Source of the DNA: Alistipes sp.
Lineage (GTDB): Bacteria; Bacteroidota; Bacteroidia; Bacteroidales; Rikenellaceae
Assembly (NCBI GenBank): GCA_020026435.1
Contig: JAHHQK010000001.1
Location: 1 to 64,000 of the forward strand
DNA: 64,000 nucleotides
Direction: 5' to 3'
Translations under genes and position numbers: made by a program
In this document: positions 34,549 through 41,768 of the stretch, piece after piece
Numbering within the stretch: the stretch's first letter is position 1
How the letters are laid out: each line of letters opens with the position of its first letter
The notes under the pieces: generated by a model
Seen by the model: only the letters and a program-made list of their open reading frames with translations
Database searches by the model: none
Told to the model about the DNA's origin: nothing

Positions 34549-35613
34549 TTACAGGAATTTGCTGGCGGATTCTATGAGTTCTTTGCTGTATTGATAAATA
34601 TCGTCGATACTTTGAATGCTGTGTACAACCTCCTTTTTGTTCTCATCAAGGAAAACAATGCGCTTGTGGGTGCTGCTGTCAAGGTATAGACGGCAGACTG
34701 TCCTGCGATTGTTGTTGTCGAGGAATACCGCAAAATATGTTTGGGCATCCCTGTATGTTACCCGCTCCGTAGGAACAGAACCGTGCAATATGGCTTTGAT
34801 GATATAGAACGCTTGCAATTCCTCTTCAGTCGTTACAATCTTACTTGGTTCTTCGGTATTATTGGCAACTGGTTCTGCGGGTTGGGTTACAGTCGGAACT
34901 TCCTCCTCCTTTATGGCTGCTTTCAGTCTGTCGGAAATCATATCGTTGATATATGTGTTGATCGTACGTTTGACAAGGGTCGTAAACTGTTCGAGTATCT
35001 TTGTCGTGAATGTGCCGTCGTACACCTGTTTGCCGAAGTAACGCACGAAGTCGGGAGAGGGTGCTGAAAATTCCTTACTGATAACCGCTTTCAATTCGCC
35101 CATGTATTTGAGTTCGCTGGCAGAACTGAGTATGTTGCTTATGTTGAAGTATGATTTATGAAATTTTTTCAGTTCCTCAATCTGTGTTTCCTTAAGTTCG
35201 AGGAGGTTCACTTCCAAAAACGGCTTTGTGTCCATTTTGTTGGGCTCGGCAAGGTCAGTGTAGAACCTGTAAACAATACCATTCGTAAGGATACCGAATT
35301 TTGCCTTCGATACATTGAAGTAGCGGAGCAGTTGGTTGTCGTGCAGGTTCAAGTCTTGCTGCCAATGTTTGCACTCGATAAGGATTATTGGCTCGCCGTC
35401 TTTCATTATGGCGTAGTCTATCTTTTCCCCTTTTTTTGTGCCGATGTCGCAACACATTTCGGGAAGCACTTCCAGCGGATTGAATACGTCATACCCCAAG
35501 GCATTTATGAAAGGCATAATCAGAGCGTTCTTTGTTGCTTCCTCTGTCTGTAGGTTTCCTTTGAGAGTGTCAATACGCTCAATCAACTGTTTGATAGAGT
35601 CTTTGAAGTCCAT
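34549..35613 (-). CDS. Orphan PD-(D/E)xK nuclease with HsdR N-terminal-type domain
   Basis: A 354-residue protein. Residues 1-20 are a short helix (FKDSIKQLIERIDTLKGNL), then TEEATKNALIMPFINALGYDVFNPLEVLPE, the start of the type I restriction HsdR_N domain. The catalytic triad is D66, E80, K82 in KIDYAIMKDGEPIILIECKHW. Motifs FGILTNGIVYRFYTDL complete the fold to about residue 135. The second half (about 165-350) has a helical region and a beta-rich end (TYRDAQTYFAVFLDNNNRRTVCRLYLD) I do not recognise. No HsdM, HsdS or helicase is nearby. Its base composition is clearly AT-richer than flanking genes, suggesting horizontal acquisition. It may be a stand-alone defence nuclease or repair protein. 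Confidence 0.85.
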   Translation of the reverse strand: MDFKDSIKQLIERIDTLKGNLQTEEATKNALIMPFINALGYDVFNPLEVLPEMCCDIGTKKGEKIDYAIMKDGEPIILIECKHWQQDLNLHDNQLLRYFNVSKAKFGILTNGIVYRFYTDLAEPNKMDTKPFLEVNLLELKETQIEELKKFHKSYFNISNILSSASELKYMGELKAVISKEFSAPSPDFVRYFGKQVYDGTFTTKILEQFTTLVKRTINTYINDMISDRLKAAIKEEEVPTVTQPAEPVANNTEEPSKIVTTEEELQAFYIIKAILHGSVPTERVTYRDAQTYFAVFLDNNNRRTVCRLYLDSSTHKRIVFLDENKKEVVHSIQSIDDIYQYSKELIESASKFL

Positions 35614-36147
35614 GTATTTATAATTTTAGGGTTGTGCCGATGGGTGTTGCAGTTGTTTGCGGGTATATCCCCGAGACGAAGACGTTTCTTTTGGTCGTGA
35701 GGTTCGCCAAACATTCAACGCTAAAAGAAAAATGTCCGCATATATACGCCGATAATTACAATTACCTCTAAGGTCATTTTAAATCGAGCAGGTCTTCTTG
35801 ACCTCAAGTTTTATGTCGATCATCTTCTTTATAACAAATGTACTAAAAATCTGTCATATTACGATGTAATTTCCGACTTTTTTACTTTATTAAATTTTTT
35901 ATTTGAGCAGGCCCTTGTGTTTCATGCTATTGGATGGTCACGGTTCTTGCCTGAAACAGGATCTCCCGACCGCAGGTCTTTTGAAAATATTTCTTCTCCT
36001 TTTCAATAGACATGTAGCAAGAAACCACAAAAGCAAGATTGGCGACACCCTTACAAAAGACAGATCCTTAACCCCTTGTTCCCGCATGGTCTTTCTTTGC
36101 CGGAGGCGAATTTCGGGAAAAAGTCCCGTCTTTTCGTTTTATTATAG
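35614..36147. other. AT-rich intergenic region, no gene supported
   Basis: About 530 bases of low-GC DNA continuous in composition with the nuclease gene. A TACATTTG box on the minus strand (35835-35842) could be the nuclease promoter, leaving a leader over 200 bases. I see no intact gene, terminal repeats, tRNA or integrase, so the edges of the presumed insertion are not defined. Confidence 0.4.
35835..35842 (-). promoter_or_regulatory. Possible promoter -7 box of the nuclease gene
   Basis: TACATTTG on the minus strand matches TAnnTTTG but is 222 bases before the ATG and has no clear -33. Confidence 0.3.
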
Positions 36148-36155
36148 TATCTTTG
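36148..36155 (+). promoter_or_regulatory. Promoter -7 box of dusB
   Basis: TATCTTTG lies 22 bases before the dusB ATG at 36178; the -33 element is weak. Confidence 0.55.
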
Positions 36156-36177
36156 CGGCTTGTAAAATTGTAAAGAC

Positions 36178-37200
36178 ATGAAAATCGCCGATATTGAACT
36201 CAAAGACAAGACCCTGCTCCTGGCGCCGATGGAGGATGTCACCGACCCCTCGTTCCGCTATATGTGTAAGCGTTTCGGGGCCGATGTCGTCTATACGGAA
36301 TTCATCTCCTCGGACGGATTGATCCGCGATGCCGCCAAGTCGCTCAAAAAGCTCGAAATCGACGATAAGGAGCGTCCGGTAGGTATTCAGATCTACGGCC
36401 ACCTGATCGAGCCCATGGTGCGTGCGGCTCGGATGGCCGAGGCGGCCAATCCCGACATCATCGACATCAACTTCGGATGTCCGGTGAAGAAGATTGCGGG
36501 TCGTGGTGCCGGTTCGGGCATGATGAAGGATGTACCGCTGATGGTCGAGATGACGCGCCAGATCGTGCAGGCCGTCAAGAAACCCGTGACCGTCAAGACT
36601 CGTCTGGGTTGGGACGAGGAGTCGAAGAACATCGAGGAGATCGCCCTCCGCCTGCAGGATGTAGGCATCGCGGCGCTGACGATCCACGGCCGTACCCGCT
36701 CGATGATGTATCGCGGCGAGGCCGACTGGACGCTGATCGGCAAGGTGAAGAACAACCCGCAGATCCATATCCCGATCATCGGTAACGGTGATGTGGATTC
36801 GGGACGTAAGGCCGCCGAGATGTTCGACCGCTATGGTGTGGACGGAGTGATGATCGGCCGTGCGACCTATGGCCGTCCGTGGATCTTCAAGGAGGTGCGC
36901 CACTTCCTGGAAACGGGCGAGGTGCTGCCCCAGCCGACCGTTCCGGAGCGTGTGGCCATTGCCAAGGAGCATCTGCACAAGTCGCTGGAGATTAAGGGTG
37001 ATTATGTGGGTATCCTCGAAATGAGACGCCATTTGACCAACTATTTCAAGGGACTGCCCAATTTCAAGGAGACGCGTATGAAGCTGGTCACCTCGCTCGA
37101 CATCGAGGAGCTGTTCTCAACGCTCGACCTTATCGAGGAGCGTTGGGGTGATTTTGATCTGAGCGGAGCCGTGCCCGCTCCCCTTTCGCACGACTTGTAG
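36178..37200 (+). CDS. dusB: tRNA-dihydrouridine synthase B
   Basis: A 340-residue FMN-dependent TIM-barrel enzyme. Marks: LLLAPMEDVTDPSFRYMCKRFGADVVYTEFIS, DINFGCPVKKIAGRGAGSGMM with the catalytic Cys, TVKTRLGWDE, LTIHGRTRSMMYRGEADW, and PIIGNGDVDSGRKA with GVMIGRATYGRPWIF for FMN phosphate. It reduces a uridine in tRNA to dihydrouridine using NAD(P)H. It is monocistronic, with its own promoter and terminator. Confidence 0.95.
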   Translation: MKIADIELKDKTLLLAPMEDVTDPSFRYMCKRFGADVVYTEFISSDGLIRDAAKSLKKLEIDDKERPVGIQIYGHLIEPMVRAARMAEAANPDIIDINFGCPVKKIAGRGAGSGMMKDVPLMVEMTRQIVQAVKKPVTVKTRLGWDEESKNIEEIALRLQDVGIAALTIHGRTRSMMYRGEADWTLIGKVKNNPQIHIPIIGNGDVDSGRKAAEMFDRYGVDGVMIGRATYGRPWIFKEVRHFLETGEVLPQPTVPERVAIAKEHLHKSLEIKGDYVGILEMRRHLTNYFKGLPNFKETRMKLVTSLDIEELFSTLDLIEERWGDFDLSGAVPAPLSHDL

Positions 37201-37330
37201 TCGGAGAAATTTTGGAAGAATAGCCTCCTCGAAGAGGTTGTCCCGTCGGAGGACGGATGCCGAAGGCGGAATCTTTCGGAACAGACGGAAAGACCGAAGA
37301 GGACGAGTCTCCATGACCAAATACACAAGA

Positions 37331-37368
37331 TTCCCCTGCCGAGATATTTGCGGCAAGGGGATTTTTTT
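37331..37368 (+). terminator. Terminator after dusB
   Basis: CCCCTGCCG (37333-37341) pairs with CGGCAAGGGG (37351-37360, one bulge), followed by ATTTTTTT. Confidence 0.85.
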
Positions 37369-37410
37369 GAAACGAGGATATTGACGCCCTCTCTTTTTTT
37401 GCGGAATGCG
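37350..37410 (+). repeat. Terminator-linked dispersed repeat, copy A
   Basis: From the right arm of the terminator through TTTTTTGA, TTGACGCCCTCT and GCGGAATGCG this block resembles 59927-59994, which has the same order of elements. The spacing differs by a few bases. Confidence 0.5.
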
Positions 37411-37505
37411 GTCGGCTTCTGAGTGAAAGGCCGTGGAAAATACGCCCCGGGGGCGAATTGATGTGCGAAATCCGATCGAAGGTTTTTCTTTTCCACCCTT
37501 TTTAT

Positions 37506-37513
37506 TAACTTTG
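37506..37513 (+). promoter_or_regulatory. Promoter -7 box of the rfbACDB cluster
   Basis: TAACTTTG matches TAnnTTTG; an upstream T-run (37482-37490) occupies the -33 position without a clear TTTG. The leader would be about 85 bases. Confidence 0.5.
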
Positions 37514-37604
37514 CATTTATTATAAATAGGAGACCGGCCCCCATGCCCGGAAAACGGACTGAAGGGGCGGGGCCTGGATTCAATCATCAAAGCAAAGACG
37601 TGAT

Positions 37605-38483
37605 ATGAAGGGTATCGTATTGGCGGGAGGTGCCGGAACGCGGCTCTATCCGATGACAAAGGGCATCAGTAAGCAGTTGTTGCCGATCTATGACAAACCG
37701 ATGGTCTACTACCCCATCTCGACCCTCATGCTGGCGGGTATCCGCGAAATATTGATCATCTCCACCCCGATGGATCTCCCGGCTTTCCGCCGTCTGATGG
37801 GCGACGGATCGGAGTTGGGACTGAGGATCGAATATGCCGAGCAACCCTCGCCCGACGGTTTGGCCCAGGCCTTTCTGATCGGAGAAGAGTTCATCGGCGG
37901 GGATTCGGTGTGTATGGTCCTGGGTGATAACATTTTCTACGGAGCGGGCTTCACAGGTCTGCTGCGCGAGGCGGTGGAGGATGCCGAACAGAGAGGCAAG
38001 GCTACGATCTTCGGCTATCGGGTCGACGATCCCGAACGCTACGGCGTGGCGGAGTTCGATACGGAGGGCAACTGCCTCTCGATCGAGGAAAAACCCGTGT
38101 GCCCGAAATCCGATCATGCCGTCGTGGGGCTTTACTTCTACCCCAACAGGGTGGTCGGCGTGGCCCGCGGAGTGAGGCCCTCGGCCCGGGGTGAATTGGA
38201 GATCACGTCGGTCAACCAGGAGTTTCTGAAGTCGGGTGAGCTGCAGGTGAAGGCCCTGCCCCGCGGATTTGCGTGGCTCGACACGGGAACGCACGAATCG
38301 TTGGCCGAGGCGTCGATCTTCGTGGAGGTGATCGAGAAACGCCAGGGCCTCAAGATCGCCTGCCTGGAGGAGATCGCCTACTGCAACGGCTGGATCACCA
38401 GGGAGCAGGTGCGTCGGTTGGCCGAACCGATGCTCAAGAATCAATACGGACGTTATCTGATGAAGATAATCGACGAGTTATAG
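37605..38483 (+). CDS. rfbA: Glucose-1-phosphate thymidylyltransferase
   Basis: A 292-residue RmlA. The nucleotide-binding start is [27 protein letters not shown], followed by [42 protein letters not shown] and the sugar-binding VEEKP-type [24 protein letters not shown] and the C-terminal regulatory helices end the protein. It joins dTTP and glucose-1-P to form dTDP-glucose, the first step of dTDP-L-rhamnose synthesis. It leads the four-gene cluster, 12 bases before rfbC. Confidence 0.97.
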   Translation: MKGIVLAGGAGTRLYPMTKGISKQLLPIYDKPMVYYPISTLMLAGIREILIISTPMDLPAFRRLMGDGSELGLRIEYAEQPSPDGLAQAFLIGEEFIGGDSVCMVLGDNIFYGAGFTGLLREAVEDAEQRGKATIFGYRVDDPERYGVAEFDTEGNCLSIEEKPVCPKSDHAVVGLYFYPNRVVGVARGVRPSARGELEITSVNQEFLKSGELQVKALPRGFAWLDTGTHESLAEASIFVEVIEKRQGLKIACLEEIAYCNGWITREQVRRLAEPMLKNQYGRYLMKIIDEL

Positions 38484-38495
38484 CATTTTTAGAAG

Positions 38496-39068
38496 ATGAA
38501 AATCATTGAAACGGATATAGAGGGAGTGGTGATTCTCGAACCCGAGGTCTATGGCGACGAGCGGGGCTATTTCTTCGAGGGCTACTCCCGTGAAAGGTTC
38601 GACAGGGAGGTGCGTCGGGTGGATTTCGTGCAAGACAACGAATCGAAATCCCACTACGGCGTGGTGCGCGGCCTGCACTTCCAGAAGGGCCCCTATGCCC
38701 AGTCCAAGCTGGTGCGGGTGGTCTATGGACGGGTGCTGGACGTGGCGGTGGACATCCGCCGCGGTTCGCCCACCTTCGGCCGCTACTGTGCCGTGGAACT
38801 TTCGGGGGAGAACCATCGTCAGATCTTCATCCCGCGGGGATTCGCCCACGGTTTTTCGGTGCTGAGTCCCGAGGCGGTGCTTCAGTACAAGTGCGACAAC
38901 TATTACGCCCCCCATGCCGAGGGCGGTGTGGCGTGGAACGATCCTGCGATCGGAATAGACTGGAGGGTGAATCCCGCCGATGTAGAACTGTCGGCCAAGG
39001 ATCTGAAGCATTCCTTCCTGGCCGACTGCGACGATCTGTTTGACTATCATACGGACTACTATGCTTAA
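38496..39068 (+). CDS. rfbC: dTDP-4-dehydrorhamnose 3,5-epimerase
   Basis: A 190-residue cupin-fold RmlC. Visible are LEPEVYGDERGYFFEGY, FVQDNESKSHYGVVRGLHFQKGPYAQSKLVRVV with the catalytic His, GRVLDVAVDIRRGSPTFGRY, and FIPRGFAHGFSVLS. YKCDNYYAPHAEGGVAWNDPAIGIDW completes the active site. It epimerises C3 and C5 of dTDP-4-keto-6-deoxyglucose. The end overlaps the rfbD start by 8 bases, so translation is coupled. Confidence 0.97.
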   Translation: MKIIETDIEGVVILEPEVYGDERGYFFEGYSRERFDREVRRVDFVQDNESKSHYGVVRGLHFQKGPYAQSKLVRVVYGRVLDVAVDIRRGSPTFGRYCAVELSGENHRQIFIPRGFAHGFSVLSPEAVLQYKCDNYYAPHAEGGVAWNDPAIGIDWRVNPADVELSAKDLKHSFLADCDDLFDYHTDYYA

Positions 39069-39924
39069 GGTTTTGGTGACGGGAGCGGGCGGCCAGCTCG
39101 GACAAACGATTCGGGCGATGGTGCAAGAACGTTGTCTCGAGGGATTCGTCTTTGCCGATCGCAAGGCACTGGATCTGAACGACGTAGAGGCTGTCGAGCG
39201 GTATGTCAGGGAGCTTTGTCCCGACTATATCGTCAACTGTGCGGCCTATACGCGTGTGGATCGGGCGGAGGATGAACCTGACCGGGCCGACGAGGGAAAT
39301 CACCGTGCGGTGGAGCATCTGGCCCGGGCCGCACGGAAGACCGGGACTGTGGTGATCCACCTTTCGACGGACTATGTCTTCGATGGGAAGGGATGCGTAC
39401 CCTACACCGAGGAGGATACCCCCGCTCCGCGGAGTGTCTACGGGCGGACCAAGTTGGCGGGAGAAAAAGCCCTGGAGGAATCGGGCTGCCGGTATATCAT
39501 CGTGCGCACGTCGTGGCTGTATGGCGTTTATGGCGGAAATTTCCTGAAGACCATGTTGAGGCTGACCTCTGAACGCAGAGAGTTGAAAGTCGTCTCCGAC
39601 CAGGTAGGTACACCGACCAGTGCCGAGGATTTGGCCGGGGCTATCCTGCGGATCATCGACCAGGGATGGCGGGAGAAGTTCGGGGGTGTGTATCACTTCT
39701 CGGATGAGGGTGTGGCTTCATGGTATGACTTCGCCGTGGAGATAGCCCGTCTGAGCGGCCACGGAGAATGCCGCATCGAACCGTGCCGCACGTCGGAATT
39801 CCCGACCCGCGCCGAGCGGCCCGCCTACTCGGTGCTCGATAAAAGCAAGATCAAACGCACCTTCCCGATCGAGATCACCCACTGGAGGGATTCACTGGAG
39901 AGGGTGATCGAAAAAATCAAATAG
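39061..39924 (+). CDS. rfbD: dTDP-4-dehydrorhamnose reductase
   Basis: A 287-residue SDR enzyme from the ATG at 39061 (MLKVLVTGAGGQLGQTI). The Gly-rich NAD(P)H motif TGAGGQLGQ, YIVNCAAYTRVDRAEDEPD, STDYVFDG and the YxxxK catalytic pair in SVYGRTKLAGE are all present. The last step of the pathway: NAD(P)H reduction to dTDP-L-rhamnose. It is 10 bases before rfbB. Confidence 0.96.
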   Translation: MLKVLVTGAGGQLGQTIRAMVQERCLEGFVFADRKALDLNDVEAVERYVRELCPDYIVNCAAYTRVDRAEDEPDRADEGNHRAVEHLARAARKTGTVVIHLSTDYVFDGKGCVPYTEEDTPAPRSVYGRTKLAGEKALEESGCRYIIVRTSWLYGVYGGNFLKTMLRLTSERRELKVVSDQVGTPTSAEDLAGAILRIIDQGWREKFGGVYHFSDEGVASWYDFAVEIARLSGHGECRIEPCRTSEFPTRAERPAYSVLDKSKIKRTFPIEITHWRDSLERVIEKIK

Positions 39925-39934
39925 TAAGAATGAT

Positions 39935-40987
39935 ATGGCTGAGTTTGAAAGGAATATCTTGATCACGGGTGGTGCCGGATTCATCGGTTCGCACCTGGTT
40001 AGGCAGATGGTCGTCAACTATCCCAACTACCGGATCATCAACCTCGATTGCCTGACCTATGCCGGCAATCTGGCCAACCTGCGCGATGTGGAGGAGCGGC
40101 CCAATTATTGCTTTGTGGAGGGTGATGTCTGCGATTTCGAGGGCGTGCAGCGCCTTTTCGGGGAATACTCGATCGACGGTGTGATCCATCTTGCGGCCGA
40201 GAGTCATGTCGACAGGTCGATTGTCGATCCCTTCACCTTTGCCCGCACCAATGTCATGGGCACGCTGACCCTTTTGGAGGCTGCCCGCCGACAGTGGATC
40301 GGGGCTTGGGAAGGGAAACGCTTCTATCAGATCTCGACCGACGAGGTCTATGGGGCTCTGCCGCTCGACGGAGGTTTGTTCAGCGAGACGACACGCTATA
40401 TGCCCCACTCGCCCTACTCGGCGGCCAAGGCTTCGGCCGATCATTTCGTGAGGGCCTATCACGACACCTACGGCCTGCCCGTGGTGATCTCGAACTGTTC
40501 AAACAACTACGGTCCGAACCAGTTCCCCGAGAAACTCATTCCGCTCTTTATCGACAACATCCGTCACGGACGTCCCCTGCCCGTCTACGGCAAGGGGGAG
40601 AACGTGCGCGACTGGCTCTATGTAGAGGATCACGCCCGAGCCATAGATCTGATCTTCCACCGCGGCCGTGACGGCGAGACCTACAATATCGGTGGAAACA
40701 ACGAATGGCGCAACATTGACCTGGTGCGCGTCATTGTCCGCACGGTCGACCGCCTGCTGGGACACCCTGAGGGGTATTCCGATCATCTGATCACCTTTGT
40801 CGCCGACCGCGCGGGACATGATCTGCGCTACGCCATCGACTCCTCGAAGTTGCAGCGAGAATTGGGGTGGAAGCCCTCCCTGCAATTCGAGGAAGGTATC
40901 GAAAAGACGATCCGCTGGTATCTGGAGCATCAGCAATGGCTGGACGACATCAATTCGGGGGCTTATCGCGGGTTCCGTCCCCGATAG
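39935..40987 (+). CDS. rfbB: dTDP-glucose 4,6-dehydratase
   Basis: A 350-residue extended SDR. GGAGFIGSHLV binds NAD+, STDEVYGAL carries the catalytic Thr-Asp-Glu, and YSAAKASADHFVRAY gives Tyr-xxx-Lys; NNYGPNQFPEKLIPLFI and VRDWLYVEDHARAIDLI are sugar-nucleotide contacts. It makes dTDP-4-keto-6-deoxyglucose. The order A-C-D-B differs from the B-D-A-C order of enteric clusters, and no glycosyltransferases follow. The rhamnose could feed capsule, O-antigen or surface glycan made elsewhere. Confidence 0.97.
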   Translation: MAEFERNILITGGAGFIGSHLVRQMVVNYPNYRIINLDCLTYAGNLANLRDVEERPNYCFVEGDVCDFEGVQRLFGEYSIDGVIHLAAESHVDRSIVDPFTFARTNVMGTLTLLEAARRQWIGAWEGKRFYQISTDEVYGALPLDGGLFSETTRYMPHSPYSAAKASADHFVRAYHDTYGLPVVISNCSNNYGPNQFPEKLIPLFIDNIRHGRPLPVYGKGENVRDWLYVEDHARAIDLIFHRGRDGETYNIGGNNEWRNIDLVRVIVRTVDRLLGHPEGYSDHLITFVADRAGHDLRYAIDSSKLQRELGWKPSLQFEEGIEKTIRWYLEHQQWLDDINSGAYRGFRPR

Positions 40988-41093
40988 CCGTTTGAAAGGC
41001 GGGGTGAAGAATGACCCTCAGACCGATCGGTGCATTTCTCGTGGAGATTTTCGGAACTTTCGGTCGGAGGTCGATCTAGAGTGGAAACACCCC

Positions 41094-41138
41094 AGAAAAT
41101 AGCCCCTTGTCACGCTTTGACGCGAGGCAGGGGGCTAT
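41094..41138 (-). terminator. Terminator of the ybaK-like gene (possibly also for rfbB)
   Basis: ATAGCCCC (41099-41106) pairs with GGGGCTAT (41131-41138) with further imperfect pairing inside; minus-strand T run TATTTTC follows. Right after it the ybaK gene ends (stop at 41164). Confidence 0.7.
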
Positions 41139-41163
41139 GGATTTTCACGAGGCCGGGATTGTT

Positions 41164-41676
41164 CTATTCTTCCTCCGAGGGGGCTTCGTCCGAAGAGCTG
41201 ATCGGTGCGACCTTTGCGCGGACAAATGTGATCAGATCCTGCGGCGAGAGCTTGAGTTGCAGACCGCGGACTCCGGCGCTGATGTAGATAAACGGATGGT
41301 TCAGCACCGTGGTGTGGATGTAGGTCGGGAACTGTTTCTTCATGCCGATCGGACAGCATCCTCCGCGGATGTAGCCCGTCGTCGGGAGCAGCTCCTTCAT
41401 CGGAATCAACGCCACTTTCTTGTTGCCCGATGCGCGGGCCGCGGCTTTCAGGTCGACTTCGTGGTCGCCCGGGACGACGCAAACGAAGTAACCCTCCTTG
41501 TCGCCCTTCAGCACCAGGGTCTTGAATACGCACTCGATCGGCTCGCCCAGTTGTTCGGCCACATGAGTCGCGGCCAGGTGTTTTTCGTCGACCATGTAGG
41601 GGATCAGTTCATAGGCTATCTTGGCCCGGTCCAAAAGACGGGCAGCGTTGGTTTTTTCGATTTTTGCGTGTGCCAT
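41164..41676 (-). CDS. ybaK: Cys-tRNA(Pro)/Cys-tRNA(Cys) deacylase, YbaK/EbsC family
   Basis: A 170-residue INS-superfamily editing protein. HVAEQLGEPIECVFKTLVLKG contains the conserved Lys at FKTL, followed by FVCVVPGDHEVDLKAAARASGNKKVALIP, TGYIRGGCCPIGMKK and VLNHPFIYISAGVRGLQLKLSPQDL, the typical YbaK order. It hydrolyses mischarged Cys-tRNA(Pro) in trans. It is divergent from the DUF5686 gene with only 92 bases between start codons. Confidence 0.93.
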   Translation of the reverse strand: MAHAKIEKTNAARLLDRAKIAYELIPYMVDEKHLAATHVAEQLGEPIECVFKTLVLKGDKEGYFVCVVPGDHEVDLKAAARASGNKKVALIPMKELLPTTGYIRGGCCPIGMKKQFPTYIHTTVLNHPFIYISAGVRGLQLKLSPQDLITFVRAKVAPISSSDEAPSEEE

Positions 41677-41731
41677 TATTCAAAAGGTTCAAAAAAATTT
41701 ACAAAACATCATGAATTTGGATGCTTGAAGG

Positions 41732-41739
41732 ACAAAGTT
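41732..41739 (-). promoter_or_regulatory. Promoter -7 box of ybaK
   Basis: TAACTTTG on the minus strand, 56 bases before the ATG at 41676. It faces the plus-strand box at 41754, only 15 bases away. Confidence 0.5.
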
Positions 41740-41753
41740 AAAATATTTTTCCG

Positions 41754-41761
41754 TATCTTTC
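41754..41761 (+). promoter_or_regulatory. Promoter -7 box of the DUF5686 gene
   Basis: TATCTTTC, one base off TAnnTTTG, ending 8 bases before the ATG at 41769. If used, the transcript would have almost no leader. Confidence 0.35.
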
Positions 41762-41768
41762 ACTTTCA

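Noticed and set aside
35903..36181. 92-codon open frame upstream of dusB
   Set aside because: It runs through the dusB promoter and has no recognisable sequence.
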